Shown here: positions 17,151 to 26,886 of the stretch, one piece after another
Layout of the letters: each line of letters opens with the position of its first letter
How positions within the stretch are numbered: the stretch's first letter is position 1
DNA from: Streptomyces griseoflavus
Lineage (GTDB): Bacteria; Actinomycetota; Actinomycetes; Streptomycetales; Streptomycetaceae
Assembly (NCBI RefSeq): GCF_014649995.1
Contig: NZ_BMUC01000008.1
Span: forward strand, 1-64,000
Direction of reading: 5' to 3'
Length of the DNA stretch: 64,000 nt
Translations under genes and position numbers: made by a program
Notes under the pieces: generated by a model
Told to the model about the DNA's origin: nothing
Seen by the model: only the letters and a program-made list of their open reading frames with translations
Databases searched by the model: none

Positions 17151-17777
17151 TCAGCCGCCCTGGCCGGCGCTGCCGATCGGGCCGACCTTCACCGGGGTGC
17201 CGGAGCCGTCCGTGACGGGGAGGGAGTCGGCGCCCGGCCAGTCGAGCGTGACCGACTTCGTCTCGTCCGGCGGGGTCACCACCAGGCCCGTGACGCGGAC
17301 GCCGGAGCCTCCGGAGTCGTTGACCGGGTAGACGACGGCGAAGGACACCTTCTCGCCGTCCTTCAGGACGACCGAGGGGGACTCCTCGCCGGTGCGCTCG
17401 GCGGAGAGCGAGCCCGCGCTGGTCTTCAGGTCGACGCCCGCGTAACCCGAGAGCGCGCAGTCCCGGCCGCCGCCGTTGGTGAACGTCACCGCGACGGTGC
17501 CGTCGGTGTCGCCGTCGATGGTGGCGTCCGTCGCCGTGACGTCCAGTTCGTCGGTGCGGCACGTGGCGGTCCTGCCGTCCTCGTTGTTCCCGGTTCCGGC
17601 GACCGTGCCGCCCTCCTGTCCCTGCTCCTTGCCCTGCTCCTTGCCCGCGTCGCCGTTCGCGGTGGGGGCCGAGGTGGCCGGCTTGGGGTCGGCGGCGACG
17701 TCCTCGTTCTGGCAGGCCGTGAGCGAGAGGCCCGCGACGACGGCCAGGGCGGCGATGGTGAGCTTGGTGACGCGCAT
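17151..17777 (-). CDS. DUF4232-type secreted lipoprotein
   Basis: A 208-residue exported lipoprotein. It has a short basic N-terminus, a hydrophobic helix and a lipobox LTAC with Cys at about 22. A linker rich in Gly, Gln, Glu and Thr follows, then a beta-rich domain starting TCRTDELDVTATDATI that matches the DUF4232 layout: a first Cys, then FTNGGGRDCALSGYAGVDL with a second Cys, and a late GLVVTPPDETKSVTLDW strand. It is expected to sit on the outer face of the membrane; no enzymatic role is known. ATG 17777 has AGGAAGACACC upstream. A paralogue lies at 25928-26674. Confidence 0.8.
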   Translation of the reverse strand: MRVTKLTIAALAVVAGLSLTACQNEDVAADPKPATSAPTANGDAGKEQGKEQGQEGGTVAGTGNNEDGRTATCRTDELDVTATDATIDGDTDGTVAVTFTNGGGRDCALSGYAGVDLKTSAGSLSAERTGEESPSVVLKDGEKVSFAVVYPVNDSGGSGVRVTGLVVTPPDETKSVTLDWPGADSLPVTDGSGTPVKVGPIGSAGQGG

Positions 17778-17973
17778 GGTGTCTTCCTCGGTGTCGGTGG
17801 GAGAGCGTGTGACGGGCCGTCAGTGCGGCCGTCGCACCCCACAAGAGCCGTCCCGTCCGCTCGCCGTTTCGCTCCACGGCGCGTCCGGACACGCCTGTTA
17901 CAGACGGAGGCATGCGCGGTGACATCCGTGCCGCGCCCGCCACCGCACGCAGGCCGGTGTGCCGAGGACGGTC

Positions 17974-18021
17974 GGCCCGACGAGGCGGAGCGGCCCCCGG
18001 GGCGCTCCGCCTCGTCGGGCC
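17974..18021 (-). terminator. strong hairpin after the LysM protein gene
   Basis: A nearly perfect 19-bp stem (GGCCCGACGAGGCGGAGCG and its complement) around a GC loop lies 30 bases beyond the stop of the minus-strand gene 18052-19845. It is best read as that gene's terminator. It also lies upstream of the lipoprotein gene 17151-17777 and would separate the two. Confidence 0.82.
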
Positions 18022-18051
18022 TCGCGGACGGCTCCGTACCCCGGAGGCGCC

Positions 18052-19845
18052 CTACGGGGACTTCGACGTGGGCGTGAAGACCAGCAGGCGGTCCAGGAGG
18101 AGCGAGGACAGGGCCGGGTGGGTGAGGGTCTCGGGCTGCATGTAGGCGCGTGCCACCGCCTGCATGCGGCTCATGTCGACGGGCCGGTCGGCGCCGTACT
18201 GGGCGCAGAAGTCGGTTCCGGCGGGCGGGAGTGCGGTGACGTGCGGTCCGGTCGGTCCGGCGTCGCCGGCCCGGCTGAAGGTCCATGCGTAGAGCTGGTC
18301 CGCGTCCGGGCTGCCGGGAAGGTAGTCGCGGGCGGTGCCCCGCAGGTCGCGGTGGTTCTTGGCGGTCACCGAGACGGCGGCCTCCTCGTCGGCGTAGAGC
18401 GAGATGCTGGAGTAGCTCGCCTGCCGGGTGGCCACGTGGTTGGTGCCGTACGCGACGACGAAGGAGCCGTCGGGCAGGCTGAAGGGCGGGCTCAGCGGGT
18501 CGTCGGCGTCATTGGACAGGGCGCCGATGCCGGGCGTGGGGGGATCGATCACCTTGTTGGACTGCAGCCCCGGGTACGACTGCTCGAAGCCGCGCTCCAT
18601 GGCCACGTCGCGTGCCTCGAAACCCGGGTGGGCGTCGATGATGCGTTGCCGCAGCTTCTGCAGCGAGGGGTCGAGGTCGAGTTCGGTGGCGCCGGTACCG
18701 GCGACGCGCAGCCGGGGCACGGGCAGCGGGGCGGGGGCGTACACCGGTGTCGTCTGGTCGGCGGAGGCGCCCTTGGGCCGTACGCGCAGGATCCGGAGCG
18801 GGGGCGCGGCGCGGTAGTCGTCGAGCGCCTTCTCGGAACCGGGCTCGGGCGCGGCCGTGCGGATGCCGAGCAGGAACTGGTCGGCGTCCTCGCCGAGGCC
18901 CAGGCGGAACATGGCCGGGGGGACGGTCGCGTCGTTGATCGCGCCGCCGAGCCCGGAGGCGGCCAGCATCTCGTGCACCTCGGCCCGCGTGCGCTCGTGC
19001 CCCGTGATCACGAGGGCGAACGGCTGCCCGAAGGGGGTGGGGCCGGCCGTCTTCACGGTTCCCCTGTTGACCGGGTCGCCGACCGCGGGCCACAGGACCG
19101 GACCGGTGTTCAGGGACCCCCGCACCATGCTGAGGTCGAAGGAGAAGTAGGCCTCCGGCGGCGGGGTCGTCCCGATCAGGACGACGGCTTCGTCCTCGCG
19201 CATGCGCCAGGTCACGGGGGGATTGGTGTTGGCCTTCTGCCCCGGGACTTCCGGCAGGTTGGTGACGATGTAGGGCGACTGGGGGTTCGGCCACATGCCG
19301 CTGAACAGGGCGCCCTCGCAGTACCTGCGGTTCAGGTCGAACACGGCCTCGGTGCCGGACTGGGACACGTACCCGGACTGCGCCAACCGGCGCTCGAAAC
19401 GGGCCACGTGGGCGTCGGCCGGGGGCGCGGCCGAGGTCTTCGCGGCGGGGGCGGGCGTGCGGAGCGCCGTACCGGCGAAGATCCAGTGCCCGTCGCCGTC
19501 CGAGGGGAGTCCGTGGGAGCGGGCGGCCTTCTCGATGCCGTCCAGGCTGGCGCGGTAGAGGTCGGGCCACCGGGCTCCGGTCCCGTAGACCTCCTCCGCC
19601 ACGGACCACAGGGTGTCGCCGTCCGTGACGGTGCGGACGCTCCCGCTGTCGTTCCCCGTGTCCTCGGACGGGGCCGGTGGCGGGGCCGTCAGCGCGGTGG
19701 GGGCCGGATCGGCAGTGGCGGGGTGGGCGGAGGCCGCGGGTGCGGGGCAGAGGACCGTGCAGCCGGCGGCGATGCCGCTCACGGCCGTGACGGCCATGCG
19801 GCGTCGGCGCGGCGCCTTCGAGTGGCGTATCGGAAGTTTCTGCAC
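18052..19845 (-). CDS. secreted LysM-domain protein with large uncharacterised C-terminal region
   Basis: A 597-residue exported protein. The N-terminus has RRRR followed by a hydrophobic signal peptide, and cleavage is likely after an ASA site near residue 40. A LysM-like peptidoglycan-binding domain spans about 70-120 (VTDGDTLWSVAEEVYG...WPDLYRAS). The remaining roughly 470 residues contain no motif I can name. They are rich in aromatic and charged residues with few cysteines, and include HERTRAEVHEML and FEQSYPGLQSNKVIDPPTPG. A cell-wall role is expected from LysM. The GTG start has GGGAG upstream. The long hairpin past the stop suggests a single-gene unit. Confidence 0.75.
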   Translation of the reverse strand: MQKLPIRHSKAPRRRRMAVTAVSGIAAGCTVLCPAPAASAHPATADPAPTALTAPPPAPSEDTGNDSGSVRTVTDGDTLWSVAEEVYGTGARWPDLYRASLDGIEKAARSHGLPSDGDGHWIFAGTALRTPAPAAKTSAAPPADAHVARFERRLAQSGYVSQSGTEAVFDLNRRYCEGALFSGMWPNPQSPYIVTNLPEVPGQKANTNPPVTWRMREDEAVVLIGTTPPPEAYFSFDLSMVRGSLNTGPVLWPAVGDPVNRGTVKTAGPTPFGQPFALVITGHERTRAEVHEMLAASGLGGAINDATVPPAMFRLGLGEDADQFLLGIRTAAPEPGSEKALDDYRAAPPLRILRVRPKGASADQTTPVYAPAPLPVPRLRVAGTGATELDLDPSLQKLRQRIIDAHPGFEARDVAMERGFEQSYPGLQSNKVIDPPTPGIGALSNDADDPLSPPFSLPDGSFVVAYGTNHVATRQASYSSISLYADEEAAVSVTAKNHRDLRGTARDYLPGSPDADQLYAWTFSRAGDAGPTGPHVTALPPAGTDFCAQYGADRPVDMSRMQAVARAYMQPETLTHPALSSLLLDRLLVFTPTSKSP

Positions 19846-19986
19846 ACAGGGCTCCCGGAGGGCGAGTGCGGACGGTTGTTGTTCGTCACGCTAAGTGCCC
19901 GCTCTGGCCTGTGCACGTATCGCTCACCCGGACGGGTGTGCTGCCGCACCGGACCGTACGGGGCCGGGGCGGCTGCTCCCGTGGAG

Positions 19987-20514
19987 TCAGCGGCAGAGGG
20001 CGGCGATGTCCTCGGCGAAGGTCGGGAACTCGGCGCGGGCCCCGGCGAGGATGTCGCGGGCCGGGCGGCGGTCAGTCGTGGCGTGGCGTTCGGCGAGGGC
20101 GGTGAGGGCGGTGTCCGGGCGGGACTCGGGGGCCCCGTACGTCACGGCCTCGAAGGGTCCGCAGCCGTCGGCCAGCATCCACAGGAAGTCGGAGAGGCTG
20201 CCGGCCACCACGCCGCACTCGCCCTCCGAGCCCATGAAGACCACGGGCTGCTCGGTGAGGGGACGGCCCGGTCGCACGCGCCAGAGGGCGGCGAGGCCGC
20301 CCGTGCCGTCCTGCCCGAAGACCCGGTAGGCGTCGCCGTCGACTGCGGGGTTGCCCGTCCACCGGCGCAGCCAGTCGGTGGTCTCCTCGGCCGGGTCGAA
20401 GGCGTCGTAGGGCTCGAAGTCGATGCCCTCGCCGTCGGCGTAGTCGATCTCCGTGCGGGCCAGGTCGGCGAGGGCGGGAGGGAGGGTGCGGTCGTCGTCG
20501 GTCGTCCGGTTCAC
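19987..20514 (-). CDS. SMI1/KNR4 (SUKH) family protein
   Basis: A 175-residue soluble protein with the SUKH/SMI1-KNR4 pattern: an aromatic/acidic early part (LARTEIDYADGEGIDFEPYDAF), a central YRVFGQDGTGGLAALWRV strand pair and the typical PVVFMGSEGECGVVAGSLSDFLWMLADG block that ends in a Trp-containing helix. SUKH proteins often serve as immunity partners of polymorphic toxins, but many are stand-alone, and no toxin gene is seen next to it. It ends 16 bases before the MocR gene end zone on the same strand. Confidence 0.78.
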   Translation of the reverse strand: MNRTTDDDRTLPPALADLARTEIDYADGEGIDFEPYDAFDPAEETTDWLRRWTGNPAVDGDAYRVFGQDGTGGLAALWRVRPGRPLTEQPVVFMGSEGECGVVAGSLSDFLWMLADGCGPFEAVTYGAPESRPDTALTALAERHATTDRRPARDILAGARAEFPTFAEDIAALCR

Positions 20515-20530
20515 CCGGTCACCGTAACCG

Positions 20531-22027
20531 TCAGGACAACTCCCGCAAGGCCCGGCCCAGGAGGGCGACGCCCTCGGTGATCGTCCCGGGTGGGTCCGCC
20601 GCGTAGCCGAGGACCAGGCCGGGGCGGCCGGGGAGTTGGCGGTGCCAGGACAGGGGGTGGCACTTGACGCCGTGGGCGAGGGCGGCGGTGGCGAGGTCGG
20701 TGTCGGGCACGTCCGGTGCGTAGGTGACCGTCAGGTGCAGGCCGGCCGCCGCTCCGTGGACGACCGCGCCCGGAAGGTGGAGCCTGACGGCTTCGATCAT
20801 GGCGTCGCGGCGGCGGACGTGGCGGGCGCGGAGCAGCCGCAGGTGGCGTTCCAGCTGGCCCGATTCCATCAGCTGGGCCAGGACGAGCTGGGGGAGGGCG
20901 GCGTTGCCCAGGTCGGCGAAGCGTTTGGCGTCGGTGAGGGCGCGGAGGTGGCGGGGCGGCGGGAGGAGCCAGCCGATGCGCAGGGCGGGGGCGAGCAGTT
21001 TGGAGACGCTGCCCATGTAGCAGAGCCGGTCGGTGAGTTGCGAGCGCAGAGCGGGCACGGGCGGGCGGTCGTAGCGGTGCTCGGCGTCGTAGTCGTCCTC
21101 CAGGATCAGCCCGCCGTCCGCCGCCCAGCGCAGCAGCTCACGCCGGCGTTCGCCGCTGGTCACGACGCCGGTGGGGAACTGGTGGGCGGGGGTGAGGAGG
21201 ACGGCGTCGGCGCCGGTGGCGCGCAGCGCGTCGACGCGTATGCCGTGGGCGTCGACCGGCACCGGCGGGGTGCTGAGGCCGCCGTTGCGCAGGTGCTGGC
21301 GGGTGCCGAGCGAGCCGGGGTCCTCCACCGCGACCGCCCTGATGCCGTCCGCCGGCAGGAGGGGATTGAGGAGGGTGAGGGCCTGGGCGGTGCCGGCGAC
21401 GATCAGGATGCCGTCCGGTTCGACCCGTACGCCACGGCTGCGGGCCAGCCAGTCGGCGACGGCGCGGCGCAGCCGTGGGGCGCCGCGGGGGTCGCCGTAG
21501 CCGAGGTCGGTGGCGGACAGCTCGGCCAGGACGGCCCGTTCGGCGCGGAGCCAGGCCGTGCGGGGAAACGCGGAGAGGTCGGGCCGGCCGGGGGTGAGGT
21601 CGATGCGGGCGTCGGCGGCGCGCAGCGCGTCGAAGACGTCGGCGCCCGGTTCACCGGTGAACGGGGAGTGGGGCGGTGGTGCGTCACCGGCCGGGGGCAC
21701 GTGGGCGGGGGGTGTCGCGACGACGACGGTGCCGCCGCGTCGGCGCCCCTCGACGTGGCCGTCCTCGGCGAGCCGCCGGTACGCCTCGGTGACCACGCCC
21801 CGGGAGACGCGCAGTTCGGCGGCGAGCACCCGGGTGGCCGGCAGTCTGCTGCCGACGGTCAGGCGGCGGTCGGTGATCGCCTGCCGCAGTCGCTGCGCCA
21901 GCCAGTCCGCCTTGCCGCCCGTGGGGGCGTCGTCGGGGCGGAGCTGGAGGAAGTCGGAGCCGGGCGCCGCCGGGCCGCTCGTCGCCGTGTTCCGCTCGCT
22001 CACCGCACCCATGGTGCCACGGCGCAT
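20531..22027 (-). CDS. MocR/PdxR-type GntR regulator with aminotransferase domain
   Basis: A 498-residue regulator. The N-terminal GntR winged helix (about 40-110: LAQRLRQAITDRRLTVGSRLPATRVLAAELRVSRGVVTEAY) is followed by a fold-type I PLP domain (about 130-490) with GYGDPRG, a VEDPGSLG segment, the EDDYDAE motif and the PLP-binding lysine in YMGSVSKLLAPALR. Such proteins bind pyridoxal phosphate and control vitamin B6, GABA or taurine genes. The ATG at 22027 forms an ATGA overlap with the stop of the B3/B4 gene; ATG 22012 is a possible alternative. It is probably co-transcribed with the two upstream genes, unusual because MocR genes are often divergent from targets. Confidence 0.88.
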   Translation of the reverse strand: MRRGTMGAVSERNTATSGPAAPGSDFLQLRPDDAPTGGKADWLAQRLRQAITDRRLTVGSRLPATRVLAAELRVSRGVVTEAYRRLAEDGHVEGRRRGGTVVVATPPAHVPPAGDAPPPHSPFTGEPGADVFDALRAADARIDLTPGRPDLSAFPRTAWLRAERAVLAELSATDLGYGDPRGAPRLRRAVADWLARSRGVRVEPDGILIVAGTAQALTLLNPLLPADGIRAVAVEDPGSLGTRQHLRNGGLSTPPVPVDAHGIRVDALRATGADAVLLTPAHQFPTGVVTSGERRRELLRWAADGGLILEDDYDAEHRYDRPPVPALRSQLTDRLCYMGSVSKLLAPALRIGWLLPPPRHLRALTDAKRFADLGNAALPQLVLAQLMESGQLERHLRLLRARHVRRRDAMIEAVRLHLPGAVVHGAAAGLHLTVTYAPDVPDTDLATAALAHGVKCHPLSWHRQLPGRPGLVLGYAADPPGTITEGVALLGRALRELS

Positions 22028-22755
22028 CAGGGCGCCCGGGTGTCGGACAGCGGCCGGTCCGTGAGGGTGAACTCCGGTGCGGTGGAGGTGAGGAGGGCCG
22101 TCGTGGGGGTGGTCGGCCAGTGTGCGGTGAGTTCCCGGGCGATCGTCTCCAGCACCTCCGCGACGGTGTCCGTGCCGCCGTCGTGCAGGGCTTCGGTCAC
22201 CACGAGGATCCGGTCGGTGCGGTCGCTCACCGCGGAGTGGCCGCTCTGCCGGTTGGTCCAGCGGCGGGCGTGCGCGTGCCCGGCGGAGTCGGCGTACGTC
22301 ACCTCGCCGGGGGCGGGGTGTTCCAGGTCGCCGCCGAAGGTCGTGTACTCCTCGTCGCCGTGGGCGTACCGCACTTCGAGCAGGGGCCCGGTGATGCGGT
22401 CGGCGTCGAGGACGGCGACCGGGACCGCGTGGGCGACGGAGATCGCGTTGCACAGGTCGACCACCGGGTGGATGCGGGGCAGCGTGCCCTCCTTGCGGAG
22501 CCGCCGCAGCAGTGACTCCGAGGCGCAGCGGTACTGCGTCGGTTTCAGGCCCATCCGGGCGAACGCCCGCCGCCAGGCCAGCACTTCGGGGAACTGGCCC
22601 TCGGAGGCGCCGGCCAGCCGGGCCCGGGCGCGGGCGGTGTACTCGGTGACCCTCGGGCCGACGTCGGCCGTCCGGTCGACGCCGGTGGTGTACAGGGCGC
22701 CCGCCGCGAGGCGGGGATGGTCGGACCGGAGGGCGTCGGTGTGCCGGAAACGCAT
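22027..22755 (-). CDS. B3/B4 domain protein (tRNA editing-like)
   Basis: A 242-residue protein resembling the B3/B4 domain found in the phenylalanyl-tRNA synthetase beta chain and in free-standing proteins. Marks are PEVLAWRRAFARMGLKPTQYRCASESLLRR, HPVVDLCNAISVAHAVPVAVLDAD and GEVTYADSAGHAHARRW. Related stand-alone proteins are thought to hydrolyse mischarged aminoacyl-tRNA or act on free amino acids, but the function of this group is not settled. The start at ATG 22755 comes one base from the stop of LysE upstream, and the stop overlaps MocR. The three genes form an operon pointing at amino-acid handling. Confidence 0.78.
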   Translation of the reverse strand: MRFRHTDALRSDHPRLAAGALYTTGVDRTADVGPRVTEYTARARARLAGASEGQFPEVLAWRRAFARMGLKPTQYRCASESLLRRLRKEGTLPRIHPVVDLCNAISVAHAVPVAVLDADRITGPLLEVRYAHGDEEYTTFGGDLEHPAPGEVTYADSAGHAHARRWTNRQSGHSAVSDRTDRILVVTEALHDGGTDTVAEVLETIARELTAHWPTTPTTALLTSTAPEFTLTDRPLSDTRAP

Positions 22756-22756
22756 C

Positions 22757-23362
22757 TCAGGCCACCGCCATCCGCGCGCCCAGGCCGACGAAGCAGGCCG
22801 CGCACACGCGGCGGACACCCGTCATGATGCGGGGCCGGACCGACAGGTGGTCGCGCACGGCCGCGGCGAGCATGCCGTACGCGGCGAAGACGACGAAGGT
22901 CAGGGCCATGAACACGGCGCCGAGCCGGAGCATGAGGCCGGTGGAGCCGGGTGTGCCGGCGGGGACGAACTGGGGGAGGAACGCGACGAAGAACAGGGTC
23001 AGTTTCGGGTTCAGCAGGTTGAGGAGCACCCCGGAGGTGATCACGCGGAGCGCCGGCCGCGGCGCGGCGTCCGCCGTGACGGTCAGCGCGTCCTTGTCGC
23101 GCAGCGTCGCCCACGCCATGTACAGCAGACAGGCGACCCCGAGGTACTTCACCACCGCGTAGGCGACGGCGCTGGTGTGCAGGAGCGCGGCGAGGCCGGT
23201 GACCGTCGCCAGCAGGTGCGGCACGACACCGAGGGTGCTGCCGAGCGCGGCGACCACGCCGGCCCGGCGGCCGTGGGACAGCCCGGCGGCGAGGGTGTAC
23301 ACCGCGCCGGTGCCGGGGGTGACCACCACGATCAGGGTGGTCAGCAGGAAAGCGAGGCTCAA
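22757..23362 (-). CDS. LysE-family amino acid exporter
   Basis: A 201-residue membrane protein with about six hydrophobic helices and the LysE/RhtB hallmarks near the N-terminus: VTPGTGAVYTLAAGLSHGRRAGV, then the YLGVACLLYMAWATLRD segment and a LLNLLNPKLTLFFVAFLPQFV block. It is expected to export an amino acid or derivative. The TTG start at 23362 has GGAGGG 6-7 bases upstream; no ATG or GTG fits better. First gene of the LysE, B3/B4, MocR unit. Confidence 0.88.
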   Translation of the reverse strand: MSLAFLLTTLIVVVTPGTGAVYTLAAGLSHGRRAGVVAALGSTLGVVPHLLATVTGLAALLHTSAVAYAVVKYLGVACLLYMAWATLRDKDALTVTADAAPRPALRVITSGVLLNLLNPKLTLFFVAFLPQFVPAGTPGSTGLMLRLGAVFMALTFVVFAAYGMLAAAVRDHLSVRPRIMTGVRRVCAACFVGLGARMAVA

Positions 23363-23575
23363 GGGAACCCTCCGGGGATCGACGGTCCTCCCAGCCTGAC
23401 GCGGTGATGGTCCGGAGGGCAGAGCCAAAAGGAGTCCGCTGGAGAGGTCCAAAAGCCTGCCGCGGCCCACCCGGTCCACCCGGCACCCGCCGATGCCGGG
23501 AAGATCGCCACGCATACGATGCTTCATATGACCCATGACGCACACCGGGTCATGTCCGTACGAAGGGGAGGCAAC
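23363..23575. promoter_or_regulatory. divergent promoter region, LysE operon and MmpS-like lipoprotein
   Basis: This 213-bp region between divergent genes should hold both promoters. It has a purine-rich AAGGGGAG ribosome site just before 23576. A CATATG-containing stretch (23520s) is AT-richer than its surroundings and could be a -10 zone for the + strand gene. No clear operator was found. Confidence 0.35.
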
Positions 23576-24034
23576 ATGCGCAGGGTCATGACCGTGACGG
23601 CGCTCATCGCGGCGGCCGGGCTGATGACGGCGTGCGGCGGCAGCGGCGGCGACGGCGACGAGAAGGAGCGCGCCGGCGGAAGCACGGCCGCCTCGTCCTC
23701 CGAGACGTCGTCCGAGGCTTCCTCCGAGGGCGAGGACAAGACGTACGAGGTCACCCTCGAAGTGGGCGGCCAGGGCAAGTCCAGCGTCTACTACACCCTC
23801 GGCACGAACAGCAACGAACAGGTCACGCTGCCGTGGAAGAAGACGGGCAAGATGACCTTGAACCCCACCGAGCGCAAGGTCGGCATCCTCGTGTCCGTCG
23901 TTCCGGGACCGGTGAAGCTGTCCAACGGCCAGTTGGGCGCGGCTCCCTGCTCGATCACCGTCGACGGGAAGAAGGTCGTCGAGGACGAGGGCGGCGTCGA
24001 GGGCGCGCACACGTGCGAGTACACCCTGAACTGA
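23576..24034 (+). CDS. MmpS-like secreted lipoprotein
   Basis: A 152-residue lipoprotein. It has MRRVMTVTALIAAAGLMTAC with the lipobox Cys at about 20, a Gly/Ser/Glu linker, and then a compact beta domain: YEVTLEVGGQGKSSVYYTLGT..., LPWKKTGKM, and PCSITVDGKKVVED with a Cys matched by a late HTCEYTLN Cys. This resembles MmpS transport accessory proteins, which partner with MmpL transporters in actinobacteria, but no mmpL gene lies next to it. Its 3' end faces the alpha/beta hydrolase gene 16 bases away. Confidence 0.72.
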   Translation: MRRVMTVTALIAAAGLMTACGGSGGDGDEKERAGGSTAASSSETSSEASSEGEDKTYEVTLEVGGQGKSSVYYTLGTNSNEQVTLPWKKTGKMTLNPTERKVGILVSVVPGPVKLSNGQLGAAPCSITVDGKKVVEDEGGVEGAHTCEYTLN

Positions 24035-24050
24035 CGGCACACGGCCGGCG

Positions 24051-24815
24051 TCAGACGAGCGCTTCCGCCACCGCCCGGGCGAACCCCTCCGGGTTGTCCA
24101 GCATGATGTTGTGGCCGCAGCCGGGGATCGCGGTCAAGGACACTCCCGCGGCGGTCAGTTCGGCCGCGCCGGGGAAGGGGCCGTCGGCCTCGGGGTACAG
24201 GAACGCGCGGGGCAGCGGCAGATCGAGCAGCAGCTCGCGCATCGTCGGGACGGTTCCCTCGACCAGGCGGGACGCGCTGCGGTGCAGGGCCTCCAGGCCC
24301 GCCAGGCGCATCGTCGACCACCAGTGCGCGCCCGCCCGGTCGCGGACCTCGCGCCAGGCGCCGGAGACGAACTCCTCCTCCGTGTACGCGGCGATGCCGC
24401 TGCTGCCGGACGCGCCGGGGGTGCGGGGCAGCGGGTCGAGGTTGGCGTCGGCCAGGACGAGCCGGGACACCAGCTCGGGGTGCCGGGCGGCGAGGACGAC
24501 GGCGACGGAGCCGCCCATGCTGTGCGCGACGAGCTCGGCGCCGGTGACGCCGGCGGCGCGCAGGGCGGTGGCGAGCGTGTCGGCGTGGTCCTCCAGGGTG
24601 TAGGCGAACGCGGTGGGGCGGTCGCTGTGGCCGTGGCCGAGGAGGTCCACCAGGAGCGAGCGGTGCCCGGCGAGGAGGGGGTGGACGGCGGTCGCCGTGA
24701 AGTAGGCGGGGGAGGTGGCGCCCAGACCGTGGACGTAGACGCGGGCCGGGTCCCGGCCGGGCAGTTCGACCCAGCGGATGCGGTCGCCCTCGGCCGTTAC
24801 GGCGGCGCTGTGCAC
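24051..24815 (-). CDS. alpha/beta-fold hydrolase
   Basis: A 254-residue alpha/beta hydrolase. The oxyanion area is YVHGLGATS (about 29-37), DLLGHGHSDRP follows, and the nucleophile elbow is LVAHSMGGSVAVVLAARHPELVSRLVLADANL (Ser in HSMGG). The late acid/base pair lies in the C-terminal part, and PGCGHNIMLDNPEGFARAVAEAL gives the catalytic His. The substrate is an ester, amide or C-C bond that cannot be named. GTG 24815 with GGGAGG upstream is the start. It is divergent from hemB. Confidence 0.85.
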   Translation of the reverse strand: MHSAAVTAEGDRIRWVELPGRDPARVYVHGLGATSPAYFTATAVHPLLAGHRSLLVDLLGHGHSDRPTAFAYTLEDHADTLATALRAAGVTGAELVAHSMGGSVAVVLAARHPELVSRLVLADANLDPLPRTPGASGSSGIAAYTEEEFVSGAWREVRDRAGAHWWSTMRLAGLEALHRSASRLVEGTVPTMRELLLDLPLPRAFLYPEADGPFPGAAELTAAGVSLTAIPGCGHNIMLDNPEGFARAVAEALV

Positions 24816-24932
24816 GGTGTGGTCCTCCCGGTGGTGTGATCGCGACGGGGGTGAACGGTACCCGCACCGTGTGCGACCGCGCCGACTCCCCGTCGGTAAA
24901 GGCACGGGCGGGGCGGGCGTAGCGTAGGTGGT

Positions 24933-25927
24933 ATGACGACGTACGGATCCTTCCCCGGCGCGCGGCCGCGGCGTCTGCGTACCACCCCCGCCATGCGGCG
25001 CATGGTCGCCGAGACCAGGCTGCACCCCGCCGACTTCATCCTCCCCGCCTTCGTGCGCGAGGGCGCGGACGAACCGGTGCCGATCACGGCGATGCCCGGG
25101 GTCGTGCAGCACACGCGCGACAGCCTGAAGAAGGCGGCGGCGGAGGCGGTGGCGGCCGGAGTCTCCGGGATCATGCTGTTCGGCGTGCCGGAGGAGTCGA
25201 AGAAGGACGCCCTCGGGACGCCGGGGACCGACCCGGACGGGATCCTCCAGGTCGCCCTGCGGGACGTGCGGGCCGAGGTCGGGGACGACCTGCTGGTCAT
25301 GTCCGACCTGTGCCTCGACGAGACGACGGACCACGGGCACTGCGGTGTGCTGGACGAGCAGGGGCGCGTCGACAACGACGCCACGCTCGAGCGGTACGCC
25401 GAGATGGCGCAGGTCCAGGCCGACGCGGGCGCGCACGTGGTCGGGCCCAGCGGGATGATGGACGGGCAGATCGGCGTCATCCGCGACGCCCTCGACCAGA
25501 TCGGGCGGGAGGACGTGGCGATCCTGGCGTACACCGCCAAGTACGCGTCCGCCTTCTACGGTCCGTTCCGCGAGGCCGTCGGCTCCTCGCTCCGGGGCGA
25601 CCGCAAGACCTACCAGCAGGACCCGGCGAACGTCCGCGAGTCGATGCGCGAGCTGGCGCTCGACCTGGAGGAGGGCGCCGACATGGTGATGGTGAAGCCG
25701 GCGGGCCCGTACCTGGACATCCTCGCGCGGGTCGCGGACACGGTGGACGTGCCGGTGGCGGCGTACCAGATCTCCGGTGAGTACTCGATGATCGAGGCCG
25801 CCGCCGAGAAGGGCTGGATCGACCGGGACCGGGCGATCCTCGAAACGCTCACCGGCATCAAGCGGGCCGGCGCGCGCAACATCCTCACCTACTGGGCCAC
25901 CGAGGCGGCCCAGAAGCTGAGCGCCGC

Positions 25928-25934
<7 letters not shown>
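24933..25934 (+). CDS. hemB: delta-aminolevulinic acid dehydratase (porphobilinogen synthase)
   Basis: A 333-residue enzyme that condenses two 5-aminolevulinates into porphobilinogen. Active-site lysines are K203 ([15 protein letters not shown]) and K255 ([13 protein letters not shown]), and the metal-region segment is [15 protein letters not shown]. It starts from ATG 24933. It is separated by about 8 kb from hemACD but serves the same pathway. Its last 7 bases overlap the end of the convergent lipoprotein gene, so the two may interfere at transcription end. Confidence 0.96.
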
Positions 25935-26674
<740 letters not shown>

Positions 26675-26886
26675 GGCGAATTCCTTGTCGTCGAGATGGG
26701 GTTGGCAGCGTCGCTCGACCGGTTGCCGGGAGCGGCGTGCTTGGATGACCAGAGCTTGCGGGGAGATCCGTCCCGGCCGCCACACCTGGCGGGGCATCCG
26801 GGACGCTGGAACGCCCACACCGCTGTGACCTGGGGAAACGACCGTCCCCTGGAACGGTGGAATGGGACGCGGGGGAGGGAGTCACG

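Noticed and set aside
19987-20514. SMI1/KNR4 protein as immunity to a neighbouring toxin
   Set aside because: No toxin, secretion or WXG-type gene lies beside it; it may be an orphan.
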